In this document: in pieces, positions 17,741 through 26,390 of the stretch
How the letters are laid out: the number at the start of each line of letters is the position of its first letter
How positions within the stretch are numbered: the stretch's first letter is position 1
Notes under the pieces: model-generated
The model's database searches: none
What the model was told of the DNA's origin: nothing
Seen by the model: the letters and a program-made list of their open reading frames with translations, nothing else
Made by a program: the position numbers and the translations under genes
Assembly: GCF_030817835.1 (NCBI RefSeq)
Contig: NZ_JAUSZR010000001.1
Location: forward strand, 3,410,001 to 3,474,000
Direction: 5' to 3'
Source: Pseudarthrobacter sp. W1I19
GTDB taxonomy: Bacteria; Actinomycetota; Actinomycetes; Actinomycetales; Micrococcaceae
Length of the DNA: 64,000 nucleotides

Positions 17741-18085
17741 CTACTTCCGGATCTCCGCCATCCGCAGCCGGACCATCTCCGCCACTATGTCATCGGGAAC
17801 GGGATGGTCCGGCGTGAACCGGACCGTCCCCTTGGACAGGGAAAAGCCTTCGAGACGGAGTGCGACGGCATCAACCACCGCGGGCGAGAACGGAAAGATG
17901 GACAGGTGCTTGGCCGCCGCCACCACGCCGATCAGCGGCTTGCCGTCCAGCTTCAGGGCGGGCATGCCGTAGCTCATCCCTTCGACGGCGTCCGGCGCGA
18001 GGCCCCGCGCAAGCTCGACAACGCGCTGCAGGCATGCGCGATCGGTCCCGGACATGGCGGCGAGGGAATCGTCAACGGCACCCAT
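17741..18085 (-). CDS. DUF1801-type (YdhG-like) small protein
   Basis: 114 aa. The sequence VEGMSYGMPALKLDGKPLIGV followed by HLSIFPFSP and a C-terminal VPDDIVAEMVRLRMAEI is typical of the DUF1801/YdhG fold, related to the frataxin-like iron chaperone Fra. Iron handling is an annotation carried from B. subtilis and is unproven for most members. It diverges from a second DUF1801 gene at 18214, so two paralogous folds are back to back. Confidence 0.8.
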   Translation of the reverse strand: MGAVDDSLAAMSGTDRACLQRVVELARGLAPDAVEGMSYGMPALKLDGKPLIGVVAAAKHLSIFPFSPAVVDAVALRLEGFSLSKGTVRFTPDHPVPDDIVAEMVRLRMAEIRK

Positions 18086-18213
18086 GCGGCAAGCTTAGAC
18101 CCGGAGAACTTACGACGGCGGAGCGCAGCTTTCCGCACCGCCCACCTCTTCCCCTCTCCGATGGAACGGTGAACCATGGCCGTAGAGGCGCCGACATTCG
18201 AAGGAGTTCGCCG

Positions 18214-18615
18214 ATGAGCTACGAGAAGGACCCCCGCGTGGACCAGTACATCGACCCCCTTCCGCCGTGGCAGCAGGGGATCTGCCAGCGGGTGCGGGAC
18301 CTGGTCCACGCCGCTGATCCAGCGGTCGAGGAGACCATCAAGCGCACCGTCCAGCCCTACTTCGTCCTGCAGGGCAACATCTGCGCGCTGCTCGCGGCGA
18401 AGGACCACGTCAACGTCTTTCTGTACGACGGCGGCCTAACCCCGGACCCGCACCACATCATCACCGGCGGCCACGGCAACAAGACGGCCCGGATGATTTC
18501 GTACTACGAAGGTGACCCCGTCCAGGAGGAACCCCTGCTCGAGATCTTCCGCGGGATCATCGCCACCAACCGCTCCGGAGGCTGGCGGAAGGCCAAGGCA
18601 GGTTCCGGCGCTTGA
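18214..18615 (+). CDS. DUF1801 domain protein
   Basis: 133 aa. The pattern VDQYIDPLPPWQQGICQRVRDLVHAADPAVEETIKR followed by NICALLAAKDHVNVFLYDGG is that of the DUF1801 family. It is distinct from the neighbour at 17741 and is probably not its recent duplicate. The ATG at 18214 has AAGGAG seven bases upstream. It is followed by the 48-bp tandem repeat. Confidence 0.82.
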   Translation: MSYEKDPRVDQYIDPLPPWQQGICQRVRDLVHAADPAVEETIKRTVQPYFVLQGNICALLAAKDHVNVFLYDGGLTPDPHHIITGGHGNKTARMISYYEGDPVQEEPLLEIFRGIIATNRSGGWRKAKAGSGA

Positions 18616-18764
18616 CCCGTCGACGTCGCGGTACTTGAGTACGGTGCACTTCGGTGGTTGAGCCTGGGCCCACAGCCGCCGGGTTCCCGGGCCGAGTTCG
18701 CGATTATGGAGCGGCTGGGGAGCCAAACCCGAAAGCAGATGGTCGATCCTGCGGCTGGGCATGA

Positions 18765-19004
18765 CGAATCCGGTGGTTGAGCTTGTCGAAACCCGAAACC
18801 CGAAACCCGCGGCGAATCCGGTGGTTGAGCTTGTCAAAACCCTAAACCCGAAACCCGCGACGAATCCGGTGGTTGAGCTTGTCAAAACCCGAAACCCGAA
18901 ACCCGCGACGAATCCGGTGGTTGAGCTTGTCAAAACCCTAAACCCGAAACCCGCGACGAATCCGGTGGTTGAGCTTGTCGAAACCCTAAACCCGAAACCC
19001 GCGA
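18765..19004. repeat. five tandem 48-bp units containing GGTGGTTGAGCTTGTC
   Basis: Units start at 18765, 18813, 18861, 18909 and 18957. Each begins CGAATCCGGTGGTTGAGC and ends in two or three AAACCCGAAACCCG-type steps. They differ at few positions (GTCGAAAC against GTCAAAAC, CCCTAAAC against CCCGAAAC). A degenerate GGTGGTTGAGCCTG copy lies at about 18652. Because 48 is divisible by three, false open frames cross both strands. The block fills the gap between the convergent DUF1801 and DUF222/HNH genes and ends 4 bp before the latter's stop. Confidence 0.93.
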
Positions 19005-19008
19005 CGAG

Positions 19009-20589
19009 TCAGGCGGGTGGGGCGTGCAGGAACCGTTCGAGTTCTTGTTCTCCTGGGGAGGGGCCGTAGACAAAGTCAGGTGGCAGGCAGGTCGGGTTGA
19101 GGCGAGTTGGCTGCGGTTGTCCTGGCTGCCCTTGCGTGGGCCAGTGTGGTGGTTCCCAGTCGTGGTGTTCGGCTTTGTAGTGGCGGCCGGTGGGTGAAAT
19201 CCAGCCGGGTGGTCCGTGTTTGGTGGCCGGTGTGGGCGTCCATCCGGTGGCATGTTTGAGGTGGTGGTGTTTCGGGCAGAGTTGGGCCAGGTTGCTGAGC
19301 CCAGTGGTGCCGCCGTCTTGCCAAGCTTGAAGGTGGTCGGTCTCGTTGTCCAGGGATGGGTTGTTGCAGCCGGGGAAGGTGCACTTACCGTCCCGGAGTT
19401 GCAGGGTCTTTTTCATGGCTTTGGTGAGCCGGTAGCTGGTGCGGCCGATTTCCAGCGGCGCCCCGTCCCGCGGGTCCACCAGCACCCGGTAGAACAAGGT
19501 GGCACCGTTGGCGACGAGTCTGCGGGCCATGGACGCGGGGATCGGACCGTAGCCGTCCAGGTTTGCCGGTTCGTCCGTGATGCCGAACAGGACGAGTACC
19601 GGCACGGTGACGAGGACGTCCGCTTTGGGTGCCGGGACGGTGCCTAAGGCGGCACCTGCGTACGTTTCACCCGGCTTGCCTGCAGCCGCGATGCTTTCTC
19701 CCGTGCTGCTTTGTCCTGTGCTGGCCTGTCCCGTGCTGCTTTGTTCTGTGCTGGTTTCCGGGCCGGGGTGAAGTGCGGCTCCGGCGCCGAGCAGGAGGCT
19801 GGCGGCGATGTCGGGGCGGAGTTGGGTGATGGTGCGCGGTTCGTCGGGGCTTTGGAGGCCGCGGGCGATGGCGGTGGTGCGGTTCCAGATGGCTGAGGCC
19901 TGGTCCGCGGGGACGTAGAGGGAGACCCGGGCCATGCCGTCGCGGTCCGGGGTGTATTCCATTCGCCGGTCCGCCACACTCTTGGCGTGGCGCTTCTCGA
20001 TGGATTCGGGGTGGTGGCGCTCCCGCCACTTCCTGGCCTTGGCACGGAACCTGTACGCCGGCAATTCCCCGATCGGGGCGGCCGTGGCCGGCCGAGGCAC
20101 ATCGGGGGCCAGGAACTGTGCCTCCAGCGCGGCAGCGCCGGCGGGGTCAAGGCCGGCCGTTTCCTCCACCACGACCAGGGCATGCTGCCAGGAGATCTTG
20201 CCAGCCTGCAAGGCCGAGAACGTCAGCGGCCGTTCCTTCGTTATGGCGTGGGACGCGGCCAGGAACGCACCGGCTGCCCGGGGACCGAGGGCCAGGAGGG
20301 CGCCGATTTCCGCGGCCACGGACATTTCCAGCGCCTGCATCGGCACGTCCGGCCCCGCAATGGCCTGGGCAGTATCCGCGTACGTCACGGCAGCCCGGGC
20401 CTTCAAGCCCGCGATCCCGGCCTCCGCCGCCCGCGCCCCGGCGAGGATGTCCAGGCACCCATCCCCCAGCCCGGCCAACGGATCAGCATCCGAGAACGGC
20501 TCCGCACCACACCCCTCCACCTCCGCGTTGAGCACGGCAAGGGCGGCATTGATGTCCTCAAACGCCTTCACCACCGCCGCTTTCCCCAT
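19009..20589 (-). CDS. DUF222 / HNH endonuclease signature protein (13E12-type)
   Basis: 526 aa. The N-terminal DUF222 domain is about 1-330. A C-terminal HNH motif is at about 395-450: KCTFPGCNNPS, then ETDHLQAWQDGG, then LAQLCPKHHHLKHATGW. It has the Cys pairs, the catalytic His and the terminal histidines expected of HNH nucleases. Such genes occur in many copies in Arthrobacter and mycobacteria, perhaps as selfish or mobile-associated nucleases; the function is unproven. A Ser/Thr/Gln stretch in the middle is encoded by a 15-bp repeat at 19694-19753. The ATG at 20589 opens the conserved N-terminus. Confidence 0.9.
   Translation of the reverse strand: MGKAAVVKAFEDINAALAVLNAEVEGCGAEPFSDADPLAGLGDGCLDILAGARAAEAGIAGLKARAAVTYADTAQAIAGPDVPMQALEMSVAAEIGALLALGPRAAGAFLAASHAITKERPLTFSALQAGKISWQHALVVVEETAGLDPAGAAALEAQFLAPDVPRPATAAPIGELPAYRFRAKARKWRERHHPESIEKRHAKSVADRRMEYTPDRDGMARVSLYVPADQASAIWNRTTAIARGLQSPDEPRTITQLRPDIAASLLLGAGAALHPGPETSTEQSSTGQASTGQSSTGESIAAAGKPGETYAGAALGTVPAPKADVLVTVPVLVLFGITDEPANLDGYGPIPASMARRLVANGATLFYRVLVDPRDGAPLEIGRTSYRLTKAMKKTLQLRDGKCTFPGCNNPSLDNETDHLQAWQDGGTTGLSNLAQLCPKHHHLKHATGWTPTPATKHGPPGWISPTGRHYKAEHHDWEPPHWPTQGQPGQPQPTRLNPTCLPPDFVYGPSPGEQELERFLHAPPA
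19694..19753. repeat. four 15-bp repeats inside the DUF222/HNH gene
   Basis: Units of the form CTTTGTCCTGTGCTG start at 19694, 19709, 19724 and 19739. On the minus strand they encode a pentapeptide of the type S-T-G-Q-(S/A) in the linker between DUF222 and HNH. Copy number may vary by slippage without breaking the frame. Confidence 0.85.
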
Positions 20590-20681
20590 GCATCAATCAT
20601 CGCAAGGGGGTCAGACAATTCCTGCCGCCGGAAGCGGAAAGCGGGGGTCGACAAAGGAGACATGACCCGCGCCCCGTGATC

Positions 20682-21545
20682 CTAGTCCCGAACCCAGCCA
20701 ACCTTCCTCAACCACGCGCCCAGGAGAGGCAGGACCACGGCACCGTGCATCGCGCCCAGGTGATCCAGTCCAGGCAGGACCTGGACATCCCAGCCGTCGG
20801 CGAGCAGCACGTCGCGGTGCTTGGCGAGCGGCTCGCCAATGCTCACCCGGACACCGCCCCACTGCTCGCTGTAGTCAATCTGGTCGTTGGCCCCGGCGAA
20901 CGCAAGACGCGACAGGCTGGCCGGCACTGCAGCAGCGACGTCGTCGAAATCCTGCAACGCCTCATACAGGGTGACGAACTGGCGGGTTTGGGCCTCGGTG
21001 GTCTGTACGGCCACTGAGTCCCAGTCCCCCGGCTCCGCCTCAGCAAGAGAGATGGCCGACGGGTCAGGTGCTCGGGTGGACGCGGCATGCGCGGCCCGCG
21101 TTACTGCCAACATGCTTCGGTAGGGCCCGTCCCGCGGCGGAAACCCGCCCATTGCGAGGGCCCGCAGGCGGTCAGTGCGGAGGGCCAGTTGAAGCCCGGC
21201 GAGCGCGAGCCAGGAGTAGCCGTAGTAGCCAAAGGCGGCTGTCCCGCCGGCATCGGCAATCGCGAGCAGGTCGGCGGCAAGGTTGTCCGGCGTGAGGGTC
21301 TCCGTTGCAGGGTGGGCCATCCGATGCCCTTCGTAGTCCGCCACGATCAGCCGGTTCGATCCGGAAAACCCGTCAACCAGGGCCGGCCCCAGGTCCGGGT
21401 CCCCGCCCCACTTCCGCATCGTCGCGGCCTCGTCCGGCGTATACGGCTCCAGCCTGGCAAGCAGCAGCAGCGCGGGGCCATCGCCGTGGACGCTGACCGG
21501 AATGACGGAGCCGTCATGGAGGACGGCCTCAGCAGTTGCAGCCAT
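20682..21545 (-). CDS. alpha/beta hydrolase
   Basis: 287 aa. The nucleophile elbow is GYYGYSWLA (Ser in G-x-S-x-A context at about residue 113), preceded by the oxyanion-side strand. The catalytic His is in PGLDHLGAMHG near the C-terminus. Small alpha/beta hydrolases of this kind have broad esterase-like activity. The ATG at 21545 was preferred to one nine codons upstream because AAGGGG precedes it at good spacing. It is divergent from the Tat amidohydrolase gene. Confidence 0.82.
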   Translation of the reverse strand: MAATAEAVLHDGSVIPVSVHGDGPALLLLARLEPYTPDEAATMRKWGGDPDLGPALVDGFSGSNRLIVADYEGHRMAHPATETLTPDNLAADLLAIADAGGTAAFGYYGYSWLALAGLQLALRTDRLRALAMGGFPPRDGPYRSMLAVTRAAHAASTRAPDPSAISLAEAEPGDWDSVAVQTTEAQTRQFVTLYEALQDFDDVAAAVPASLSRLAFAGANDQIDYSEQWGGVRVSIGEPLAKHRDVLLADGWDVQVLPGLDHLGAMHGAVVLPLLGAWLRKVGWVRD

Positions 21546-21717
21546 AAACAACCCCTTCGATGGATGGAGCACCAGTTTCAGGATGACACCGGAGCGCAGA
21601 AGTTATCCATTCCCATTGGCTGGGATCCCAGAACGGCCGTTCAATACCGGCAGGTAGCCACGTAGCATCGTCGACAGCCCGCGTCCGGTTCGGGCGATTC
21701 ACCGTAAGGAGACAACG

Positions 21718-23052
21718 ATGTGCCTTCATGACCACACCTCTGCCCCCACACCCGGCGCCAGGCTTCCCCGCCGCGGAATCCTGGCCGGCGCCGCAGCCCT
21801 CGCCGGAATCTCAGTGGCCAGCATCGCCGCCCAGCTCGGCGGCTCCCCGGCCGCGCATGCCGGGGACGAACCCTCCGGTCCCAACTACCCCGGCAGCCCC
21901 CTCACCAACCGGCCGCTGATCATCGAAGGCGGTACCATCGTCGATCCCAAGACCGGAGGCGCCGTCGAGGACGGTGTTGTGGTGCTCGACGGCGGCAAAG
22001 TCACCGCCGCCGGAACGCGCGACGAGACGCGGAAGGCGGTGGCCGCGGTCGCCGGGCGTGCGCAGGTCCTGAACGCCTCGGGCCGGTGGGTACTCCCCGG
22101 CCTGGTGGACGTGCACGTCCATGCGAACACGCTCGCCGACGCCCGCGCCATCCTGCAGGGCGGCGCCACCAGCGTGCGCAGCGGCTCGAGCAGTTTCTAC
22201 CAGGACGTGGCGCTCGCCGCCCTCCCGGAGTGGGCCCCCGGCGTCTCCCCGCGGATGACACCCGCCGGTTTGTTTATCTCGCCGGACCTCGGGGATTCAC
22301 TCCTTGCCGATCCCGACCTTGCACCGCTGGCCACCCTCTCCGGCGGCGTTAAGGAAACCTCGGACCTGGCCTACCTCACCCGCGTGAACCTGAGCCGCGG
22401 CGCCAAGGTCATCAAGACCCGCGCCAATCCCCGCGCCGGTCTCCCCGAGCAGGATCCGCGCGAGCTGGTCTACAACCAGGAACAGCTGTCCGCCGTGGTC
22501 AAAGCAGCGAACGGGGCCGGCGTCCTGTGCCACGCCTACAGCGCAGAAGGTATCGACGGCGCAGTGCGCGCCGGGGTGCGCAGCGTGGAGCACGGCGTCT
22601 TCGTTGCCGAAAACACCATCGCCGAGATGGCCCGCCGCGGCACCTACTTCACGCCCACCATGGATGCGATCACCAGCATGGCAACTTCCACGAATCCCAT
22701 CCTGGCCGCACGGGGCAAGGAGTACACGCCCATCCTGCAAGCCGCGGTGCTTGCGGCGCAGGAAGCGGGCGTGACCATCGTGGCCGGCACGGACTCCTTC
22801 GGCACCGATGTCACGCCCATTGGCACCGAGGCGCGCCTTCTCGCCGAGGCCGGGCTCTCGCCGCTCGAAGCGCTGCAGTCCGCCACCGTCCACGCGGCCC
22901 GCCTGCTTGGACGGGACGACGTCGGGCGGTTGGTCCGCGGATCACTCGCCGACGTGGTGGTGGTCGACGCCGATCCACTCAGCGACGCTTCCGCCTTGGA
23001 GAAGGTGCGCGTTGTGGTGGCTCAGGGCGCCGTGGTGCGGAACGAACTGTAG
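21718..23052 (+). CDS. Tat-exported amidohydrolase-family protein
   Basis: 444 aa. The N-terminus LPRRGILAGAAALAG is a twin-arginine signal with likely cleavage after AHA (about residue 48). The mature part is an amidohydrolase: LVDVHVHAN (metal pair), the Lys-containing strand GAKVIKTRANP, histidines in VLCHAYSAEGID and SVEHGVFVAEN, and the catalytic Asp in IVAGTDSFGT. It is exported folded, so it probably hydrolyses an external substrate. It resembles the intracellular enzyme at 11190 in fold only. AAGGAG precedes the ATG. Confidence 0.88.
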   Translation: MCLHDHTSAPTPGARLPRRGILAGAAALAGISVASIAAQLGGSPAAHAGDEPSGPNYPGSPLTNRPLIIEGGTIVDPKTGGAVEDGVVVLDGGKVTAAGTRDETRKAVAAVAGRAQVLNASGRWVLPGLVDVHVHANTLADARAILQGGATSVRSGSSSFYQDVALAALPEWAPGVSPRMTPAGLFISPDLGDSLLADPDLAPLATLSGGVKETSDLAYLTRVNLSRGAKVIKTRANPRAGLPEQDPRELVYNQEQLSAVVKAANGAGVLCHAYSAEGIDGAVRAGVRSVEHGVFVAENTIAEMARRGTYFTPTMDAITSMATSTNPILAARGKEYTPILQAAVLAAQEAGVTIVAGTDSFGTDVTPIGTEARLLAEAGLSPLEALQSATVHAARLLGRDDVGRLVRGSLADVVVVDADPLSDASALEKVRVVVAQGAVVRNEL

Positions 23053-23083
23053 GGATTTGACGCCAGGAGTGTGGGAGCCGTAG

Positions 23084-23118
23084 GTTATCGATTGTCATTA
23101 TTATCGGCAATCGATAAC
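23084..23118. promoter_or_regulatory. 11-bp perfect inverted repeat upstream of DUF2975/XRE operon
   Basis: Arms GTTATCGATTG (23084-23094) and CAATCGATAAC (23108-23118), separated by 13 bp that contain TTATCGG. The second arm ends 14 bp before the GTG start of the DUF2975 gene. This is the likely operator of the XRE regulator encoded in the operon. Confidence 0.65.
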
Positions 23119-23132
23119 TTACTGGGGGAATA

Positions 23133-23771
23133 GTGAATTTTGCCAAGGCAGGTTTGCAATGGAGGCAGGGTAACCGCAGGGTTGTATCCAGGGCGGACGC
23201 GGTGGCGCTGATGGCAGTGTCCGCGGCAGCTGCTGTTGCCACGACGGCCCTCACCATCCCGGGCATCGTGGCCTACTTCACCGGCCCAGTGACGCTGACC
23301 CTGCCGTTGAGCACCAACCAGCACACCCTTTCGGACGTGCAACTCGGCGCGCAGGCGCATTTCACCTCAGTGGAGGTGGCCATCCCCGCCTTGCCCACCG
23401 GTGAAGCCGCGCTGTTGGCGTGGGCCGGGACGTTGAGCCACATCAGCGTCCTGGCCGTGCTGGCTTTGCTGTTCCTGCTGGCCTTCCGTCTTCGAGCTGC
23501 GAACCTGTTCACAGCTGCATCCGTCTGGATCATCGGAGCCTGCGGCGCGGTCCTGGCCGTGGCGGGCAGCGCTGCCCAAGTTCTCGACCAGATCGCCCGC
23601 GGCCGCCTGGCAGAAGTGCTCGGGATCAACGCGCGGACTGCAGGAGAAGGGCTCAGTTTCAGCGCGCATTTCAACATGGCTCCGGTGGTTGCCGGGCTTG
23701 TGCTCATCCTCGTGGCCGGGGTTTTCCAGTTCGGCGGACGCCTGCAGAAAGACACCGAGGGCCTGGTCTGA
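23133..23771 (+). CDS. DUF2975-like membrane protein
   Basis: 212 aa with four predicted membrane helices (about 25-50, 90-115, 125-150 and 180-200). Size, topology and the immediately following YozG-like helix-turn-helix gene match the common DUF2975-XRE pair of Firmicutes and actinobacteria. In that arrangement the membrane protein is thought to be part of a small signalling or stress module. The start is GTG at 23133 behind GGGGGAA. The stop overlaps the next start (TGATG). Confidence 0.7.
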   Translation: MNFAKAGLQWRQGNRRVVSRADAVALMAVSAAAAVATTALTIPGIVAYFTGPVTLTLPLSTNQHTLSDVQLGAQAHFTSVEVAIPALPTGEAALLAWAGTLSHISVLAVLALLFLLAFRLRAANLFTAASVWIIGACGAVLAVAGSAAQVLDQIARGRLAEVLGINARTAGEGLSFSAHFNMAPVVAGLVLILVAGVFQFGGRLQKDTEGLV

Positions 23772-24004
23772 TGCCAGCCGAGGACACAACCGGGATTCAT
23801 TGCCGGCTGGACGAATTGCTGGAGCAGCGCGGCATGACCCTGACGGAGCTCAGCAAACGGGTCGGGGTTAGCTTGGTCAACCTGTCCGTCCTCAAGAATG
23901 ACCGCGCGAAAGCCATTCGTTTCTCCACGCTCGCGGCCGTTTGCCAGGCCCTGGAGTGCGAGGTCGGCGACCTGCTGGTGACAGACCCCGGCGCAGCAGG
24001 CTAG
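23771..24004 (+). CDS. YozG-like XRE/Cro-CI helix-turn-helix regulator
   Basis: 77 aa, essentially one helix-turn-helix: LDELLEQRGMTLTELSKRVG, VNLSVLKNDRAKAIRF and STLAAVCQALECEVGDLL. The last segment is the hallmark of the small YozG group. It is translated from the overlap TGATG with the membrane protein gene, and probably represses its own operon at the inverted repeat 23084-23118. Confidence 0.9.
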   Translation: MPAEDTTGIHCRLDELLEQRGMTLTELSKRVGVSLVNLSVLKNDRAKAIRFSTLAAVCQALECEVGDLLVTDPGAAG

Positions 24005-24033
24005 CAGGCCTTGCACCGCAGCTCCTCGCCCCG

Positions 24034-24531
24034 CTACGGCCCAGTCCGGACCATCCGTATCTCCGGCAGGCTTTCCCACTCTGGCGGCAGCAGCCCACGC
24101 CCGCCGTCGGGCCGGAAGCCGAGCCTGCGGTAGAAAGCCTGGGCCCTTACGTTGTCCTCCAGCACCCAAAGGTACGCCGGCGACTCCCCGATTGCCGCGC
24201 CCACCAGGGCCGTCCCCAGGCCCGTGCCCTGAGCGCGGCCGAGGAGGTAGATCGAATACAGCTCCAGCGGAACGGGGCCATCCTCGTCGCGGCCTGGACC
24301 GGCGTCGGCAAATCCCACCACCTCGTTGTTGGCGTCCACAGCGACGATGCGGGGGTCCTCCACGTCCAGGTGAGTCCGACGGCGGGCCACCCGTTCGGGA
24401 ACCGCAGCGCGGCGGGCGGCAAAAAAGGCCGGGGACAGCAGGTGGAAATAGCACTCCTCGTGCGCCAGCGTGTGCATCAGCACCACGGCTTCTGCATCGT
24501 CAGCAGTGGCCTGCCGGAGTACATAATCCAT
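24034..24531 (-). CDS. GNAT-family N-acetyltransferase
   Basis: 165 aa. The acetyl-CoA site is LLGRAQGTGLGTALVGAAI (motif A, Q/R-x-x-G-x-G/A), followed by AYLWVLEDNVRAQAFYRRLGF (motif B), the standard GNAT end. The substrate is unknown. ATG at 24531. The gene is divergent from the MarR gene. Confidence 0.9.
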   Translation of the reverse strand: MDYVLRQATADDAEAVVLMHTLAHEECYFHLLSPAFFAARRAAVPERVARRRTHLDVEDPRIVAVDANNEVVGFADAGPGRDEDGPVPLELYSIYLLGRAQGTGLGTALVGAAIGESPAYLWVLEDNVRAQAFYRRLGFRPDGGRGLLPPEWESLPEIRMVRTGP

Positions 24532-24603
24532 GCCCCAGCCTAACCAGTGATCAACGTCAACCTTCGAAGCCCTTGCCCTGAGTCCTGCGCAGAAGCATAC
24601 TTA

Positions 24604-24629
24604 TTAGCAGGACTAATTAGCAATGCTAA
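24604..24629. promoter_or_regulatory. candidate MarR operator overlapping the first ATG
   Basis: TTAGCA-A-TGCTAA (24617-24629) is a perfect palindrome, preceded by TTAG-CAGGA-CTAA (24604-24616). It covers the ATG at 24623. If transcription starts beyond it, the true MarR start would be the GTG at 24656, which has GGGAGG upstream. Confidence 0.5.
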
Positions 24630-25117
24630 GCATTTTCGGGAGGCGCAACACCACAGTGACCACAACCAAAACCGACAACAGCAAGACCACGGAATCCACT
24701 ACCTCCGACACCCTCGCCATCGAGCTCCGCACTGCCGTGATGCGCACATCCCGCAGGCTCCGCGTCGAAGCCACCGGCGACGTCATCACCCCCGGGCAAT
24801 ACACAGTGCTGGCCCAACTGCACGGCAGCGGCCCGACCACCCTCCGTGAACTGGCCGAGCGGGAGCACGTGCAGGCTCCCTCCATGACCCGCATCGTCAA
24901 CGCCCTCGCCGACCAGGGCTTCGTGTCCCGTGCTGCCAATCCCGACGACGGCCGCCAGGTCCGCGTGGACATCACCGACGGCGGCAGGGCAGTCCTGGCG
25001 GAAGCCCGCAACCAGCGCACCGCCTGGCTCGCCCAGCGCGTGGCCGGGCTGAGCGAAGAGGACCGGCAGATCCTCAGCCGGGCCGCCCACATCATGCAGG
25101 AGATGAGCGGAAAATGA
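24623..25117 (+). CDS. MarR-family transcriptional regulator
   Basis: 164 aa from the ATG at 24623, or 153 aa from the GTG at 24656; the first 30 residues are Thr-rich and unconserved either way. The winged helix covers about 55-135: LRELAEREHVQAPSMTRIVN (recognition helix) and DDGRQVRVDITDGGRAVLAE (wing). It overlaps the following MFS gene by 4 bp (ATGA) and probably represses that efflux pump together with itself. The palindrome at 24617-24629 is the likely operator. Confidence 0.9.
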   Translation: MLSIFGRRNTTVTTTKTDNSKTTESTTSDTLAIELRTAVMRTSRRLRVEATGDVITPGQYTVLAQLHGSGPTTLRELAEREHVQAPSMTRIVNALADQGFVSRAANPDDGRQVRVDITDGGRAVLAEARNQRTAWLAQRVAGLSEEDRQILSRAAHIMQEMSGK

Positions 25118-26373
25118 GCGCCATGTTCCGGGCCCTGGATAACCGCAACTACCGCATCTGGGCCGGCGGGGCCATTGTGTCCAACATCGGGACCTGGATG
25201 CAGCGTGTGGCACAGGACTGGCTGGTACTGACGGTCCTCACCAACCATTCGGGCGCCGCCCTCGGCATCACCACCGGCCTGCAGTTCCTGCCCATGCTGC
25301 TGCTCGGCCCCTACGGCGGAGTACTGGCGGACCGCTACCGCAAACGCGTCATCCTGCTGTGGACGCAGGTGGCCATGGGCGTGACCGGGCTGGTGCTGGG
25401 ACTCCTGGTGGTCACGGGCACCGCCCAGCTCTGGCATGCCTATCTTGCCGCTCTCTGCCTTGGAATCGCCGGCGCCATCGACGCGCCGTCGCGCCAGGCG
25501 TTCGTTTCCGAACTCGTGGGGCAGGACAACATCTCCAACGCGGTGGCACTGAACTCCGCGTCCTTCAACACTGCACGGCTCACCGGGCCCGCCATCGCAG
25601 GCGTGCTGATCGCATGGGTAGGCACCGGACCAGTGTTCCTGCTCAACGCGGCCAGCTTTGCCGCCGTGATCATTTCGCTGTTCCGGATCCGGACTTCGGA
25701 ACTGGTCCCTGCCGTCCGGCCGTCCCGCAGCAAACACCAGGTGGCGGAAGGCGTGCGCTACGTCCGCCAGAGGCCGGATCTGGTGCTGATCCTCTTTATG
25801 GTGGGCATTTTGGGCGCCTTCGGCATGAACTTCCCTATCACCAACGCCCTGATGACCACCACCGAGTTCGGGGTGGGACCCGGTGAATTCGGGCTCCTTG
25901 GTTCCATCATGGCGGTGGGCACATTGGCCGGTGCGCTGCTCGCGGCGCGCAGGGCCGGCCCGCGGCTGCGGTATCTCCTGGGCGGGGCGCTGGGCTTAGG
26001 TGCGTTCACGCTCCTGGGCAGCGTATCGCCGTCGTTCTGGCTCTATGCCGCCGTGCTCATACCGGTTGGCCTGGCATCCATCACGTTCCTGAACAGCTGC
26101 AACACCAGCATCCAGCTCTCCGTGGAACCGCAGTTCCGCGGACGGGTGCTGGCCCTGTACCTTGCCATCCTCCAGGGCGGAACTGCCGTGGGTGCGCCGC
26201 TGATGGGCTGGATCGGCTCCGAATTCGGCGCCCGCTGGTCAGTGGCCGCCGGCGGTGCCGTGGTCCTGGCCACCGCACTGTCCGCTGTCATCGTGGTGAG
26301 CCGCCGGAACAGCCTCAGCTTCCGTGACAACCTCAGGATAGTGTTCCGCAGGCGGCGCGAGCCGGCCGTGTAG
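25114..26373 (+). CDS. MFS efflux transporter (MFS_3/EntS-like)
   Basis: 419 aa, about 12 membrane helices. The opening FRALDNRNYRIWAGGAIVSN and GTWMQRVAQDWLVL, with loop 2-3 YGGVLADRYRKR, are typical of the MFS_3 exporter group. It is co-translated with the MarR gene, the classic arrangement for an inducible drug or metabolite exporter. The substrate is unknown. Confidence 0.9.
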   Translation: MSAMFRALDNRNYRIWAGGAIVSNIGTWMQRVAQDWLVLTVLTNHSGAALGITTGLQFLPMLLLGPYGGVLADRYRKRVILLWTQVAMGVTGLVLGLLVVTGTAQLWHAYLAALCLGIAGAIDAPSRQAFVSELVGQDNISNAVALNSASFNTARLTGPAIAGVLIAWVGTGPVFLLNAASFAAVIISLFRIRTSELVPAVRPSRSKHQVAEGVRYVRQRPDLVLILFMVGILGAFGMNFPITNALMTTTEFGVGPGEFGLLGSIMAVGTLAGALLAARRAGPRLRYLLGGALGLGAFTLLGSVSPSFWLYAAVLIPVGLASITFLNSCNTSIQLSVEPQFRGRVLALYLAILQGGTAVGAPLMGWIGSEFGARWSVAAGGAVVLATALSAVIVVSRRNSLSFRDNLRIVFRRRREPAV

Positions 26374-26390
26374 CCGGCCGGCTGCGGGGG

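Noticed and set aside
18436..19069. Repeat-encoded proteins on both strands (TGFVAGFGFRVL and NPVVELVKTRNPKPA repeats)
   Set aside because: They arise because the 48-bp repeat period is divisible by three; the DNA repeat explains both, and neither has a ribosome site or domain.
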